A DNA stretch of 64,000 nt from JBCBXA01 sp039816825 (GCA_039816825.1 JBCBXA010000005.1:1-64000); one strand, 5' to 3'. Counted from the first letter of the stretch, positions 1-8,928 are shown. Translations and numbers: made by a program. The notes: generated from the sequence alone by a model not told the origin.

Positions 1-13
1 CGATGGTTCGAGA

Positions 14-1357
14 GTGTCTGATGTTGCAGGTGATGCCGCCAGCCCTGTCGAGCTGGAAAGTACATCTCCGCCATCAACTGAAATGGCTCCATTGCTCAGT
101 CGCCTGCAACAGGCTCGCTATCCGCTGGTGGCGTTGGCCGTCGGTCTGGGAGGTCTTTCAGCCTTTGGTGCGCTGGAGCTGAAGTTTTCATTGGGGCTGT
201 TGGCCATCGTCGCGGCAGCCACCGCCGTGAGCCCACGCCGCACGCGGGTCGAGCGCAAAGCGAGGGTGGCTGCGGCTAGGGTCGGCACGCCCAATCCAAC
301 GCGCGCTGCCCGGATTCTGAGCGACGCCTTTGCCAATCCAATCTTTCTGATCAGTCCACAGGGCATCTTGCTCCATGCGAACCCGGGCGCGTTGCGGGTC
401 TTTGGAACGGCCAGATCAGGCGTGCCCTTCCTGTTCAAATTCCGTAATCCGGAAGTCTCGGCAATGGTTGTGGCCGCGCTGGAGGAGAAGCGATCGGCTT
501 CGGGCATCTATATCGAACGCCAACCGACCGAACGGTGGTTTTCGGTTTCCATCAATCCCGTGGGCCCGGGAGCGGTTACCGGCCCCGCCCGTCCTGACTA
601 CTTCGTGGTGAGTTTCGAGGACCGAACCGAGAACCGGCGGTCTGATACAATGCGGACGGACTTTATCGCCAACGCCAGCCATGAGCTGAGGACACCGCTG
701 GCTTCGCTTTCCGGCTTCATAGAGACCCTCCGCGGCCCCGCCCGTGACGATGCGATTGCGCGAGACCGTTTTCTGGATGTCATGCAAGAGCAGTCAGAGC
801 GCATGAGCAGGTTGGTGGATGACCTTTTGTCCCTCAGCCGCATTGAGATGCGTGTTCATCGTCAACCTCATGAAACCGTCGATCTCAAAGACGTCGTCGG
901 ACATGTTGCCGACGCGCTTCAGCCTCTTGCCGATGAAGCCGGCGTCGAGCTGCGTCTGATGACACCGGACCAACCGGTCATGATCTACGGGGACAGGGAT
1001 GAGCTTGTTCAGGTGTATGACAATCTGGTGGACAATGCGATCAAGTATGGCCGCGATGGCAAGTTGGTTGAGATCACGCTGAAGGCGACCGACCGGGATC
1101 CGCTTTATCCGATCAGCGTATCCGTCCGCGATTTCGGTCTGGGCATACCGTCGGAACACCTGCCGCGACTGACCGAACGGTTCTACCGGGTTGATGTCGA
1201 TACCAGCCGGAGCCAGAAGGGTACGGGACTGGGGCTCGCCATCGTCAAACACATCCTGACGCGCCACAAGGCTCGCTTGAAGATCACGTCAGAGGTCGGC
1301 AAAGGTGCCACTTTCATGACACGATATTCACAGGCTTCTATTGAGAATAATGTTTAA
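14..1357 (+). CDS. phoR: Phosphate regulon sensor histidine kinase PhoR
   Basis: Membrane-bound sensor kinase that phosphorylates PhoB when phosphate is scarce. Two hydrophobic segments lie at about residues 36-73, followed by a PAS-like region (about 100-205). The HisKA motif FIANASHELRTPL carries the phospho-accepting His at about residue 223. A HATPase domain follows with N box (DNLVDNAIKYG), DFGLGIP and the GTGLGLAIVKH G box. The GTG at 14 is the first candidate start, but the frame is open to the left edge, so the true start could lie upstream. It heads pstSCAB-phoU-phoB, the usual alphaproteobacterial order. Confidence 0.93.
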   Translation: MSDVAGDAASPVELESTSPPSTEMAPLLSRLQQARYPLVALAVGLGGLSAFGALELKFSLGLLAIVAAATAVSPRRTRVERKARVAAARVGTPNPTRAARILSDAFANPIFLISPQGILLHANPGALRVFGTARSGVPFLFKFRNPEVSAMVVAALEEKRSASGIYIERQPTERWFSVSINPVGPGAVTGPARPDYFVVSFEDRTENRRSDTMRTDFIANASHELRTPLASLSGFIETLRGPARDDAIARDRFLDVMQEQSERMSRLVDDLLSLSRIEMRVHRQPHETVDLKDVVGHVADALQPLADEAGVELRLMTPDQPVMIYGDRDELVQVYDNLVDNAIKYGRDGKLVEITLKATDRDPLYPISVSVRDFGLGIPSEHLPRLTERFYRVDVDTSRSQKGTGLGLAIVKHILTRHKARLKITSEVGKGATFMTRYSQASIENNV

Positions 1358-1362
1358 TTTCA

Positions 1363-1379
1363 GTGACATAAACCGTCAC
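1363..1379 (+). promoter_or_regulatory. Candidate Pho box upstream of pstS
   Basis: GTGACAT and CCGTCAC lie in tandem just after the phoR stop, resembling the CTGTCAT direct-repeat halves of PhoB boxes with 5 of 7 matches each. The repeat spacing is 10 rather than the usual 11 nt. The same bases also form an inverted repeat, GTGAC-N7-GTCAC. The position, about 135 nt before the pstS start, suits a PhoB-activated promoter. The match is imperfect, so the call is tentative. Confidence 0.4.
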
Positions 1380-1511
1380 AAAAGTGAAACGGAACCTTCA
1401 TAAAAGGTCGGCGACCGGCTGATATATGTCCGGCAGCCCGGCATGGGTCGGGCCAATGTCCAAGCCAGTGGGGCTTGGAAAAGACACACGGTTTAACCAG
1501 GAGACTTCCAC

Positions 1512-2549
1512 GTGAAAGCCCTCAAACTCGCCGCCGCCACAGCCGGCACCCTTGCTCTTCTCGGCACTTCCGCCGCCATCGCTCGTGACAATGTTCAGGT
1601 CGCTGGTTCTTCAACCGTGCTGCCATATGCGTCGATCGTTGCGGAAGCCTTTGGTGAGAATTTTGAATTTCCAACACCTGTTGTTGAGTCCGGCGGTTCG
1701 TCCTCCGGCCTGAAGCGCTTCTGCGAAGGTGTTGGCGCCAACACCATCGACATCGCAAACGCATCTCGCGCCATCCGCGAGAAAGAAGTCAAGGCATGCG
1801 CAGAAGCTGGCGTCACCGACATCATCGAAGTTCGCATCGGCTATGACGGCATCGTGTTCGCTTCGCAGATCGACGGTCCTGCCTTCACGGCCTTCCAGCC
1901 CGCTGACTGGTTCAACGCTCTGAGCCCGAAGGTCCTCGTGGACGGCGAACTCGTCGACAACCCCCATGCATCCTGGTCGGACTTCAATGGCGATCTGCCG
2001 TCCGCTGAAATCCTGGCCTTCATCCCCGGCACAAAGCACGGCACACGCGAAGTTTTCGAAGAGAAAGTTTTGTTGCAGGGCTGTGAAGACACCGGCGCCA
2101 TGAAAGCCATGATGGATGCCGGCATGTCGGAAGATGACACTGAAGATGCATGCATGGCCGTTCGCACCGACGGCAAGTCTGTCGACATCGACGGCGACTA
2201 TACCGAAACTCTGGCTCGCATCGATGCCAACTCCAACGGCGTTGGTGTGTTTGGCCTCGCATTCTACGAGAACAACACCGACAAGCTGAAAGTGGCTACC
2301 ATGGGCGGCGTTGAGCCTTCCACAGCCTCCATCGCTTCCGGAGAGTACCCTGTGTCCCGTCCACTGTTCTTCTACATCAAGAAGGCCCACATCGGCGTGA
2401 TCCCAGGCCTCAAAGAATATGCTGAATTCTTCGTGTCCGACGACATTGCTGGTCCATCCGGCCCGCTCGCCAACTACGGCCTCGTCTCCGATCCAGAGTT
2501 GAGCGCAACTCAGTCTGCAATCGCCAGCGAAAACACAATGGGCATGTAA
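1512..2549 (+). CDS. pstS: Phosphate ABC transporter substrate-binding protein PstS
   Basis: Periplasmic high-affinity phosphate-binding subunit, 345 aa. A Sec signal peptide is visible (MKALKLAAATAGTLALLG..., likely cleaved near residues 22-25), followed by VAGSSTVLPY, the conserved N-terminal phosphate-loop motif, and then SGGSSSGLKRFC. The GTG start at 1512 is preceded by an AGGAGA ribosome-binding site at about 1499-1504. A hairpin follows the stop codon, which may keep pstS mRNA above the level of the downstream permease genes. Confidence 0.95.
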   Translation: MKALKLAAATAGTLALLGTSAAIARDNVQVAGSSTVLPYASIVAEAFGENFEFPTPVVESGGSSSGLKRFCEGVGANTIDIANASRAIREKEVKACAEAGVTDIIEVRIGYDGIVFASQIDGPAFTAFQPADWFNALSPKVLVDGELVDNPHASWSDFNGDLPSAEILAFIPGTKHGTREVFEEKVLLQGCEDTGAMKAMMDAGMSEDDTEDACMAVRTDGKSVDIDGDYTETLARIDANSNGVGVFGLAFYENNTDKLKVATMGGVEPSTASIASGEYPVSRPLFFYIKKAHIGVIPGLKEYAEFFVSDDIAGPSGPLANYGLVSDPELSATQSAIASENTMGM

Positions 2550-2586
2550 GTGCCAATATCTCACCGTTGAGGTGGGGTTATAATCT

Positions 2587-2615
2587 GGAAGGCGGCGTTG
2601 CTTGCGCCGTCTTCC
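2587..2615 (+). terminator. Hairpin between pstS and pstC
   Basis: An 11-bp stem (GGAAGGCGGCG pairing with CGCCGTCTTCC, one G-U pair) encloses a 7-nt loop and has no U tract. It is more likely an mRNA-stabilising or attenuating hairpin downstream of pstS than a full terminator, since pstC belongs to the same system. Confidence 0.45.
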
Positions 2616-2714
2616 TTCAGTCACCCTGGCCATCTGCCAAGAGTGGCACGCTAGAGTGTAGCAGGACGCGGCGCCCCTGATCAGCCGAAGTCCAAGCAAA
2701 CGAAAGTCGGCCCC

Positions 2715-4187
2715 ATGTCCGTCAGCACCATCGTTGCAATTGTTGTTGGTCTTGCTGCCATCGCCTTCTTTCTGGCGCGACAGCGCGCCTTGGCGATCTC
2801 TGCCGACAAATCTGTGAAGTTGCACTCTCGCCCGAACTATTACGGTGCCAATGTCGCCATGTTCACCCTGGCTCCAGCGCTTCTCGTCTTCGCTCTTTGG
2901 TTGGGTATTCAGCCGATCATCGTGGATGGTCAGGTCTTTCAGAGCATTCCAGCATCCGCGATCCAGGAAGGCTCGTCGCGATCATTGGTTATGAGCAACG
3001 TTCGGAGCGTTGCTGATGGTATGGATGTCGCTATCGAGCAGGGTGCCATGACAGCTGAAGACGCGCGCAACATGCGTGCAGATCTCACCGATGTTCGGGC
3101 ACGCCTGCGCGACGTCGGTGTGGCGCTCGGCTCCGATGTCAATTCCGCTGTGCTCACAGCCGCACAACTTTACCGATCCAAGGTCGCCATGGGGAACATG
3201 GTGCGCGACATATTGGTGTTGGGTCTAGCCTTCGCCGGCTTTGCTTACGGTGTGTCGCGAGTGAGCGCACGCTATCGAGCTCGCAATTCGGTAGAAAGCG
3301 GCGTCAAAGTTCTGCTGATTTCAGCGGCGTCCATCGCCATCTTCACCACCATCGGCATCGCCCTGTCGCTCATCTTCAACACCATTGAGTTTCTGCGCAT
3401 CTATCCGCCTTCGGAGTTTTTCCTGTCGCTGACATGGTCGCCCAGCTTTGGTGGCGGTTCGGAACTTGGCATCTGGCCGCTGCTCTGGGGTACCTTCTAC
3501 ATTTCGCTTATCGCGCTGGCGGTCGCCGTGCCTGTGGGACTGTTTGCGGCCATCTATCTTTCGGAATATGCGAGCCCGGGCCTTCGGTCCTTCGCCAAGC
3601 CCATGCTTGAGGTGCTCGCGGGCATTCCAACCATTGTCTACGGCCTGTTCGCGCTTCTGACCGTTGGTCCTTTGTTGGTAAGCGCGTTCGGTGCCGGTGG
3701 TGCGCTGGGCGTGACCTGGATGGGTGGCGGCACGGCCGTGATGACCGCTGGTCTGGTCATGGGCATTATGCTCATCCCCTTCGTTTCATCTCTGTCCGAT
3801 GACATCATCAATGCGGTGCCGCAATCCTTGCGCGACGGATCTTTGGGCTTGGGCGCTACGCGCTCAGAGACCGTTCGCCGCGTGGTTCTTCCTGCTGCCT
3901 TGCCTGGTATCGTCGGCGCGGTGCTTCTCGCGGCCTCCCGGGCGATTGGCGAAACCATGATCGTTGTGCTCGGGGCTGGTGCTGCCGCCCGGCTGAGCCT
4001 CAACCCGTTTGAGGCCATGACGACCGTTACCGCCAAGATCGTCTCTCAGTTGACCGGCGATGCTGACTTCGCCTCACCAGAGGCGCTGGTCGCGTTTGCC
4101 CTCGGAATGACGCTCTTCATCTTAACGCTGCTGTTGAACGTTCTCGCTCTCTACGTCGTGCGTCGCTACCGCGAACAGTATGACTGA
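2715..4187 (+). CDS. pstC: Phosphate ABC transporter permease PstC (long form)
   Basis: Inner-membrane permease subunit of the PstSCAB importer. At 490 aa it is much longer than the roughly 320-aa enterobacterial PstC. Residues 1-230 add a membrane segment at the N-terminus, a second at about 45-65, a mostly periplasmic stretch (about 66-160) and another segment at about 160-182. The canonical permease core occupies about 235-490, with the cytoplasmic EAA-type loop RDGSLGLGATRSETVRRVVL near residue 371. It is followed closely by pstA, whose product is also extended. Confidence 0.93.
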   Translation: MSVSTIVAIVVGLAAIAFFLARQRALAISADKSVKLHSRPNYYGANVAMFTLAPALLVFALWLGIQPIIVDGQVFQSIPASAIQEGSSRSLVMSNVRSVADGMDVAIEQGAMTAEDARNMRADLTDVRARLRDVGVALGSDVNSAVLTAAQLYRSKVAMGNMVRDILVLGLAFAGFAYGVSRVSARYRARNSVESGVKVLLISAASIAIFTTIGIALSLIFNTIEFLRIYPPSEFFLSLTWSPSFGGGSELGIWPLLWGTFYISLIALAVAVPVGLFAAIYLSEYASPGLRSFAKPMLEVLAGIPTIVYGLFALLTVGPLLVSAFGAGGALGVTWMGGGTAVMTAGLVMGIMLIPFVSSLSDDIINAVPQSLRDGSLGLGATRSETVRRVVLPAALPGIVGAVLLAASRAIGETMIVVLGAGAAARLSLNPFEAMTTVTAKIVSQLTGDADFASPEALVAFALGMTLFILTLLLNVLALYVVRRYREQYD

Positions 4188-4212
4188 TCACCGATATTAG
4201 GATTGCGACCCC

Positions 4213-5562
4213 ATGGTTGATGTAACCCAGACCGATATTGCGACAGGCGAGGCTGTGCTCGGCAAGGATGCTAGCCGCACGCGTAGACGCAATGCTGCGG
4301 AAACACGGTTCCGCATATACGGGTTGGTCGCCATTGGTATTGGCCTGTTTTTCTTGCTGGCGCTGCTGACCGCCATCATCGGCAATGGCATTGGCGGCTT
4401 CCAGCAGACGAAGTTCACCGTGCCGGTAACGCTCTCCAACGATCTTTATACTGAAAGCGGTCAGCCGTCCGCTGAAGACATCCGCAAGGCAACTACGTTC
4501 CGCTACGCGCCGGTGATCTATGGTGCACTGTGGGACGTGGTTGAGCAGCGGGGTTACGAGACCACGCTCACCGGCCCCGATGATATGAAGCTTCTGATCT
4601 CCGCAGGGGCTCCTGCGAAGGTTCGCGCCGCGGCCAATGCAGACAACTCCCTCGTTGGAAGAACGACTGACTTCGAGTTTATCGCTTCAAGCCGCGTTGA
4701 CGGGTATCTCAAAGGCCGCGTCAGCCGCGACCGCATCGAGCGTGACAAGCTCATCACACCGGCGCACTTGGATCTGGTGGATCAGATGCGGGCGGACGGG
4801 TTTGTGGCAAAAGGCTTCAACTGGAGCTTTATCACCGGTGCCGATGCATCAGACTCCCGTGCTGAACAGGCGGGATTCGGAGTGTCCATGCTGGGCTCAC
4901 TCTTCATGATGCTGGTGGTCCTGGTCCTGTCCCTGCCGATTGGGGTCGCGGCTTCACTCTACCTTGAAGAGTTTGCGCCCAAGAACTGGTTTACCGACCT
5001 TATCGAAGTGAACATCGCCAATCTGGCCGCCGTACCCTCCATCGTGTTTGGCATTCTTGGCCTTGCGGCGTTCATCCAGTTTGCCCATCTGCCGCAATCC
5101 GCACCGCTGGTGGGTGGACTTGTGCTGACGCTCATGACCCTGCCGACGATCATCATCTCCACCCGCGCGTCGCTCAAGGCTGTTCCTCCGTCCATCCGTG
5201 ATGCAGCGCTGGGTGTGGGGGCCTCAAAGATGCAGGCCGTGTTCCATCACGTCCTGCCTCTTGCCATGCCCGGCATCCTCACCGGGACGATCATCGGTCT
5301 GGCTCAGGCCCTCGGCGAGACAGCCCCACTCCTGTTGATAGGTATGGTTGGTTTCATCGCGACCAACTATCCTGAAGGCGTCGTCGACGGTTTCCTTGCG
5401 CCCAATTCGGCCATGCCCGCGCAGATTTTTGAGTGGGCCAAACGCGCCGATCCCGCCTTCTATGAGCGCGCCTGGGCCGGCATCATTGTCCTTCTCATTT
5501 TCCTCGCCGCGATGAACCTCATCGCAATTGTCTTGCGTCGGCGCTTCGAACGGCGTTGGTAG
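4213..5562 (+). CDS. pstA: Phosphate ABC transporter permease PstA (long form)
   Basis: Partner permease of PstC, 449 aa against about 300 in enterobacteria. An N-terminal cytoplasmic stretch leads to a membrane segment at about 36-58. A soluble insertion of about 150 residues follows (about 60-215) before the core membrane domain. The core carries RDAALGVGASKMQAVFHHVL, the EAA-type loop that contacts PstB. The start is the ATG at 4213, 25 nt after the pstC stop. Confidence 0.93.
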   Translation: MVDVTQTDIATGEAVLGKDASRTRRRNAAETRFRIYGLVAIGIGLFFLLALLTAIIGNGIGGFQQTKFTVPVTLSNDLYTESGQPSAEDIRKATTFRYAPVIYGALWDVVEQRGYETTLTGPDDMKLLISAGAPAKVRAAANADNSLVGRTTDFEFIASSRVDGYLKGRVSRDRIERDKLITPAHLDLVDQMRADGFVAKGFNWSFITGADASDSRAEQAGFGVSMLGSLFMMLVVLVLSLPIGVAASLYLEEFAPKNWFTDLIEVNIANLAAVPSIVFGILGLAAFIQFAHLPQSAPLVGGLVLTLMTLPTIIISTRASLKAVPPSIRDAALGVGASKMQAVFHHVLPLAMPGILTGTIIGLAQALGETAPLLLIGMVGFIATNYPEGVVDGFLAPNSAMPAQIFEWAKRADPAFYERAWAGIIVLLIFLAAMNLIAIVLRRRFERRW

Positions 5563-5571
5563 GAGCTGAAC

Positions 5572-6399
5572 ATGAACCAGATGACCCCGGTCGAAATAGA
5601 GCAGACCGTCAAGAAGCTCAGCAAGAAGTCGGAAGTTGCCATGAACACCAAGATCCGCTCGCGGAATGTCCACGTCTACTATGGCGACAAGGAAGCCATC
5701 AAAGGCGTTGATCTGGACATTCCAGAGAAGCAGGTCACCGCACTTATCGGGCCGTCCGGTTGCGGAAAGTCCACATTCCTTCGTTGCCTTAACCGCATGA
5801 ACGATACCATCGATATCTGCCGCGTGACCGGCAACATCGAAATCGACGGGCAGGACATTTATGACCCGAGTGTCGATGTGGTCGATCTCCGCGCGACGGT
5901 TGGCATGGTGTTCCAAAAGCCCAATCCGTTTCCCAAGAGCATTTATGAGAACGTGGCCTACGGGCCGAAGATTCACGGGCTCGCTCGCTCCAAAACCGAC
6001 CTTGATGAGATTGTTGAAACCAGTCTGCGCCGCGCAGGTCTGTTTGACGAAGTCAAAGACCGATTGGACGCCCCCGGCACCGGCCTATCCGGCGGTCAGC
6101 AGCAGCGCCTGTGCATCGCCCGCGCCATTGCCGTGTCGCCCACCGTCATTTTGATGGATGAGCCCTGTTCGGCGCTTGATCCGATTGCAACGGCGATTGT
6201 GGAAGAACTGATCGACGAGCTGCGTGAGAACTACACCATCGTAATCGTGACTCACTCCATGCAGCAGGCTGCCCGCGTCAGCCAGATGACCGCCATGTTC
6301 CATCTTGGCGACATTGTCGAGCATGCCGACACCGACACCATCTTCACCAATCCGTCCGAGAAGCGCACGCAGGACTACATCACTGGCCGCTTTGGCTAG
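5572..6399 (+). CDS. pstB: Phosphate ABC transporter ATP-binding protein PstB
   Basis: ATPase that powers phosphate uptake, 275 aa. The Walker A motif GPSGCGKST is at 60-68, the signature LSGGQQQR begins at 172, and Walker B (TVILMDEP) is at 191-198 with the ALDP D loop after it. The switch His lies in VIVTHSMQQA. The ATG at 5572 follows a GGAG and is used here. An internal Met at codon 24 (5641) would give the usual family length of about 252 aa and is a real alternative. Confidence 0.95.
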   Translation: MNQMTPVEIEQTVKKLSKKSEVAMNTKIRSRNVHVYYGDKEAIKGVDLDIPEKQVTALIGPSGCGKSTFLRCLNRMNDTIDICRVTGNIEIDGQDIYDPSVDVVDLRATVGMVFQKPNPFPKSIYENVAYGPKIHGLARSKTDLDEIVETSLRRAGLFDEVKDRLDAPGTGLSGGQQQRLCIARAIAVSPTVILMDEPCSALDPIATAIVEELIDELRENYTIVIVTHSMQQAARVSQMTAMFHLGDIVEHADTDTIFTNPSEKRTQDYITGRFG

Positions 6400-6429
6400 C
6401 CTGATGGGAAGTTCGGGAAAGACAGTTCA

Positions 6430-7137
6430 ATGAACGATTTGGGCGAACATACCGTCAGCGCCTATGATGAAGAGCTGCAGGGCATCGTCGGCAAGATTGT
6501 CGAGATGGGTGGTCAGGCTGAGCGCATCATGGAGCAAGCCGTATCGGCTCTGCTTCGCGGCGATCAGGCTTTGGCCCAGACAGCGATTGCGGGCGACCAA
6601 TTGCTGAACTCACTGCAACGCGATGTTGATGAGCAGGCGGTCCTCGTGATCACACGCCGCCAGCCTGTTGCGCAGGACTTGCGAGAGATTATCGGCGCCA
6701 TTCGTCTTTCGGCTGACATTGAGCGCATCGGCGATCTTGGCAAGAACATTGCGCGCCGCGCGCTGGTGATTGATGGATCCATCAAACCCCAGGCCGCCTA
6801 TGGCATTGAGCACCTCACCGATTTGGCGTCGGAGCAGGTGAAGAATGTCCTCGACGCCTATGCCGAGCGGGACGTGATGCGTGCCCAGGAGGTTTGGCGC
6901 CGCGACAGCGAGATTGACAGTGTTTACATGTCGCTCTTCCGCGAACTGCTCACATACATGATGGAAGATCCCCGGCAGATCACCAGCTGCACGAGCCTTC
7001 TCTTCTGCGCCAAGAATGTTGAGCGCATTGGAGATCACGCGACCAATATCGCCGAGACAATCTACTACATCGAGAAGGGCGAGGTTTACCCGCCCGAGGG
7101 CGATGAAGCCGGGCAAGCCCGGGGCGGCAACGTCTGA
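6430..7137 (+). CDS. phoU: Phosphate transport system regulatory protein PhoU
   Basis: Cytoplasmic negative regulator that links the Pst transporter to PhoR, 235 aa, the normal family length. It has two all-helical PhoU repeats with the metal-binding pattern: DIERIGDLGKNIARRAL in the first half and VERIGDHATNIAETIYY in the second. It lies between pstB and phoB on the same strand. Confidence 0.95.
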   Translation: MNDLGEHTVSAYDEELQGIVGKIVEMGGQAERIMEQAVSALLRGDQALAQTAIAGDQLLNSLQRDVDEQAVLVITRRQPVAQDLREIIGAIRLSADIERIGDLGKNIARRALVIDGSIKPQAAYGIEHLTDLASEQVKNVLDAYAERDVMRAQEVWRRDSEIDSVYMSLFRELLTYMMEDPRQITSCTSLLFCAKNVERIGDHATNIAETIYYIEKGEVYPPEGDEAGQARGGNV

Positions 7138-7178
7138 GCCGCGAAACCAGTTCAAGCAAACATACGGAACAAGATCCT

Positions 7179-7913
7179 ATGAATGCACGTGCCAGCCTTG
7201 CCACCAATCCCGGACCGACTGTCTGGGTCGTTGAAGATGAAGCCGCGATCGGCCTCCTGTTGCAGTACAATCTCGAAGCTGAAGGATATGATGTTCGGGT
7301 CATCGAGCGCGGGGACGAAGCTGAGATCGCCCTGCGAGAGGAGTTGCCAGACCTTCTGTTGCTGGATTGGATGTTGCCGGGCCTTTCGGGCATTGAGCTC
7401 TGCCGTCGCCTGCGGGAGCGGCCGGAGTCTAAGGATCTGCCGATCATCATGCTGACCGCCCGTGGCGAAGAGGATGAGCGGATCCGGGGCTACACCACTG
7501 GTGCCGATGATTACATCACCAAGCCCTTCTCGCTGCCAGAACTTCATGCACGCACGAAGGCGCTCCTGCGCCGCGCCAAGCCCGAAGTGGTTTCAAACCG
7601 TCTCACAGCAGGCGACATAGAACTGGATCGAGCCGCACATCGGGTCCATCGCAATGGTCGTGAACTGCGACTTGGCCCCACCGAGTTCCGACTACTGGAG
7701 TTCTTTATGAAGGCGCCGGGCCGCGTCTATTCACGAGAACAGTTGCTCGATGGTGTCTGGGGGCGCGACATCTATGTGGATGAGAGGACTGTGGACGTGC
7801 ATGTCGGTCGTCTGCGCAAAGCCATCAACAAGGGCCGACAAACCGACCCCATCCGCACGGTCCGTGGCGCGGGCTATTCGCTAGACGACAAGTTCGCTCG
7901 ACCGAGCGGCTAA
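7179..7913 (+). CDS. phoB: Phosphate regulon response regulator PhoB
   Basis: OmpR-family response regulator, 244 aa. The receiver domain has acidic residues at 19-20, the phospho-accepting Asp at 63 (LLLDWMLPG) and Lys 115 (YITKPFSLPE). A C-terminal winged helix follows (LGPTEFRLLEFFM...VDVHVGRLRKAI). It closes the phoR-pst-phoU-phoB cluster and is expected to bind Pho boxes such as the candidate before pstS. A longer-than-usual N-terminus (about 13 residues before VWVVEDE) suggests the start could be slightly different. Confidence 0.94.
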   Translation: MNARASLATNPGPTVWVVEDEAAIGLLLQYNLEAEGYDVRVIERGDEAEIALREELPDLLLLDWMLPGLSGIELCRRLRERPESKDLPIIMLTARGEEDERIRGYTTGADDYITKPFSLPELHARTKALLRRAKPEVVSNRLTAGDIELDRAAHRVHRNGRELRLGPTEFRLLEFFMKAPGRVYSREQLLDGVWGRDIYVDERTVDVHVGRLRKAINKGRQTDPIRTVRGAGYSLDDKFARPSG

Positions 7914-7970
7914 CGCCCTATTTCCGAAGAGTCTCGGCATCTCTGAAGTTCGGACCAGAACCGAGCGATC

Positions 7971-8528
7971 TTAGGCGCGGCGACGTCCGCTGGTCGATGG
8001 CTGGTACGCTACCTTGCAATGGTACTCGCAATAGGGCGAGCCTTCCTTTACCGGCGCGCCGCAAAAGCTGAAATCGTCCGATGTGGGATCGCCCGTTGGC
8101 CACTTACAAGTGCGTTCGCTCACTTCAAGCAGTGTCAGCTCGCGAGACAGAGGGATAACAACATCCTCTGCCGCCTGTTGAAGTCGGAACTCAGTTTCAG
8201 GCGAAATGGCGTCCTTCATGGCGACATTGCCCATCACGACGCCGCTGCTGGTCCGCTTGTTCTGACTGGTCGCTCCTGATCCCTGACCTGCTGTGCGGGA
8301 CGCTGTGGCTGTCTTCTTGCGGGCCGCTCTCGGTGCAGCGGAGGCGCTGCGCGGAGAGGAAGAGGATGCCTTCACGCGACCGGACATTCCAAGACGATGG
8401 ACCTTGCCGATCACGGCGTTGCGCGTCACGCCGCCGAGCTGAGCCGCAATCTGGCTGGCGCTGAGGCCTTCCAGCCAGAGCTTCTTGAGAAGTTCCACGC
8501 GATCGTCGGTCCAAGAGGGGGAAGACAT
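7971..8528 (-). CDS. gcrA: Cell-cycle regulator GcrA
   Basis: Alphaproteobacterial transcription factor that binds RNA polymerase sigma70 and acts at promoters bearing m6A-methylated GANTC. The N-terminal helix-turn-helix, SWTDDRVELLKKLWLEGLSA with SQIAAQLGGVTRNAVIGKVH, is diagnostic. A Ser/Ala/Lys-rich linker follows, then a C-terminal segment with CKWPTGDP...FCGAP...YCEYH, the conserved Cys-containing region. The ATG at 8528 is chosen over an upstream one at 8609 because AAGGAGA precedes it and it starts at MSSPSWTDD as in known GcrA proteins (185 aa). It is divergent from argD. Confidence 0.93.
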   Translation of the reverse strand: MSSPSWTDDRVELLKKLWLEGLSASQIAAQLGGVTRNAVIGKVHRLGMSGRVKASSSSPRSASAAPRAARKKTATASRTAGQGSGATSQNKRTSSGVVMGNVAMKDAISPETEFRLQQAAEDVVIPLSRELTLLEVSERTCKWPTGDPTSDDFSFCGAPVKEGSPYCEYHCKVAYQPSTSGRRRA

Positions 8529-8565
8529 GGTCTCTCCTTCACGCTGTCCAATGCAGCAGATGGCG

Positions 8566-8688
8566 GACTCCGTTCCCGATCCCTGAATCGCTTCAGGGCG
8601 AACAGACACAGTTCGTGGTGGGAACAGCGCGCCAGCGTTTGATAAGTTGGATTGAATGTAGGGGACCGCAGAATCACCGACAAGAGTC
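8566..8688. promoter_or_regulatory. Cluster of four GANTC (CcrM) sites upstream of gcrA
   Basis: GANTC occurs at 8566-8570 (GACTC), 8585-8589 (GAATC), 8671-8675 (GAATC) and 8684-8688 (GAGTC), within 160 nt upstream of the gcrA start. A random sequence would carry about 0.5 in that span. CcrM methylates this sequence and GcrA reads it, so the cluster is a good candidate for methylation-dependent control of gcrA. The link to regulation is inferred. Confidence 0.55.
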
Positions 8689-8718
8689 GTGACCGTTACC
8701 CACCGTTATGACCTCGGG

Positions 8719-8745
8719 TTTTCCCCAAAACGAAATTGGGGAAAA
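8719..8745. repeat. Perfect 10-bp inverted repeat between gcrA and argD
   Basis: TTTTCCCCAA (8719-8728) and TTGGGGAAAA (8736-8745) are perfect reverse complements around a 7-nt spacer (AACGAAA). It sits in the 400-nt gcrA-argD divergent gap, 184 nt before the argD start. No U tract follows on either strand, so an operator or a structured 5' leader is more likely than a terminator. Apart from this and the GANTC cluster nothing else was recognised in the gap 8529-8928. Confidence 0.6.
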
Positions 8746-8928
8746 GGCGCTGCGTCCTCTTGCGGTGCCGTTTGCTCAGCTGCGGCGGTTGTGGCTGAAG
8801 TTTGACAATTCGTGCGTCGGACGCGATACCGGTCACAGCACCCGCGACGCTCCAGGGATTTCCCTTGCCGTCGCGGGTTTTGGTTTTCAGGTCACAGCGC
8901 GTCGAGGGTGTGGCCAGTGGAGGCAAGC

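Noticed and set aside
1611..2825. 404-codon open frame antisense to pstS
   Set aside because: It is the complement of a strongly supported gene. The codons are rich in His, Arg and Cys with no family resemblance, typical of shadow frames in high-GC DNA.
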